This document shows, piece by piece, positions 5,589-5,839 of a DNA stretch of 5,839 nt (position 1 is its first letter; each line of letters opens with the position of its first letter). The notes under the pieces are model-generated. The model was not told where the DNA came from and did no database searches. It saw only the letters and a program-made list of their open reading frames with translations. The stretch lies in contig JAZSLF010000165.1 of NCBI GenBank assembly GCA_045535205.1, positions 1 to 5,839 on the forward strand, read 5' to 3'. The position numbers were made by a program, and so were the translations under genes. This DNA is from RUG14199 sp045535205 (GTDB lineage: Bacteria > Bacillota > Clostridia > Oscillospirales > CAG-272).

Positions 5589-5839
5589 CATATCTTTTTT
5601 CTTTTTCTTCAGAAGTATTTCTGCGGCGCCGAGAAGAACTGCTGCGCTGATTCCAAAGGCTGAAATGAGAGCGCCGTATTTCACACAGTCGGGCTTGTAT
5701 TCAAGCACGAGGCTGTGCTCACCCTCGGAAAGCTCAAAGGTGATAAGAGCTTCCGCACCCTCGGTTATTTCCACCTCCGTGCCGTCGCAGTATACCTTCC
5801 AGCCTTCGTCGTAAGGAATGGAGGTGAATATCTGCTCGT
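5583..5839 (-). CDS. YfhO-family membrane protein, C-terminal end (5' part outside window)
   Basis: The frame is open to the right edge, so only the last 84 residues are seen. They begin EQIFTSIPYDEGWKVYCDG, then a beta-rich stretch with ELSEGEHSLVLEYKPDC, one transmembrane helix (about KYGALISAFGISAAVLLGAA) and a lysine-rich cytoplasmic tail (KKKKKDMV). The pattern P-Y-D-E-G-W-x-V-x-x-D-G, an extracytoplasmic beta domain, then G-E-H-x-x-x-x-x-Y-x-P and a final helix is typical of the C-terminus of bacterial YfhO proteins. These are large multi-pass membrane proteins linked in Bacillus and Listeria to glycosylation of lipoteichoic acid. That role is family knowledge and was not tested here. 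An internal GTG at 5774 is not a real start. The gene ends 28 nt before ruvA and probably shares its transcript. Confidence 0.8.
   Translation of the reverse strand, partial: EQIFTSIPYDEGWKVYCDGTEVEITEGAEALITFELSEGEHSLVLEYKPDCVKYGALISAFGISAAVLLGAAEILLKKKKKDMV

Overview
The window looks like chromosomal DNA of an anaerobic, probably gut-dwelling Clostridia (Oscillospiraceae/Ruminococcus-like). This rests on moderate GC content, strong purine-rich ribosome binding sites, a membrane-anchored LuxR-type regulator, a YfhO-family protein and a ruvA-ruvB pair of Firmicutes type. The taxonomic guess is inference; no rRNA or marker gene is present to settle it.

Layout from left to right. (1) Positions 2-454, + strand: C-terminal part of a membrane protein ending in a LuxR-type helix-turn-helix. 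(2) Positions 465-515: an intrinsic terminator that works in both directions and separates this gene from the convergent genes to its right. (3) Positions 573-3656, - strand: a two-gene operon of a class III-fold PLP aminotransferase relative (transcribed first) and an FGGY-family sugar kinase. A clear sigma-A promoter (3718-3746) drives it, and a stable hairpin (2042-2070) sits between the genes. (4) Positions 3747-3792: an intrinsic terminator for the next - strand unit, directly abutting the -35 box of the operon promoter. (5) Positions 3835-5839, - strand: the 3' end of a YfhO-like membrane protein, then ruvA, then ruvB, with 28-nt gaps, probably one transcript.

RuvA and RuvB form the Holliday-junction branch-migration motor. 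The aminotransferase and kinase probably act in one small-molecule pathway, perhaps on an amino-sugar or amino-polyol, but the substrate cannot be read from sequence.

The most notable observation is in ruvB. The reading frame stops at TGA (3943-3945) exactly where RuvB proteins carry the arginine before the conserved TPRGR motif. The next 35 codons, in the same frame, still encode a normal RuvB C-terminus (TPRGRCVTRLAYEHLG...) up to a second TGA at 3835-3837. This is a one-base nonsense change, a consensus error, or a readthrough site. Otherwise the region looks like ordinary core genome plus one uncharacterised metabolic operon. I see no CRISPR array, mobile element, tRNA or rRNA.
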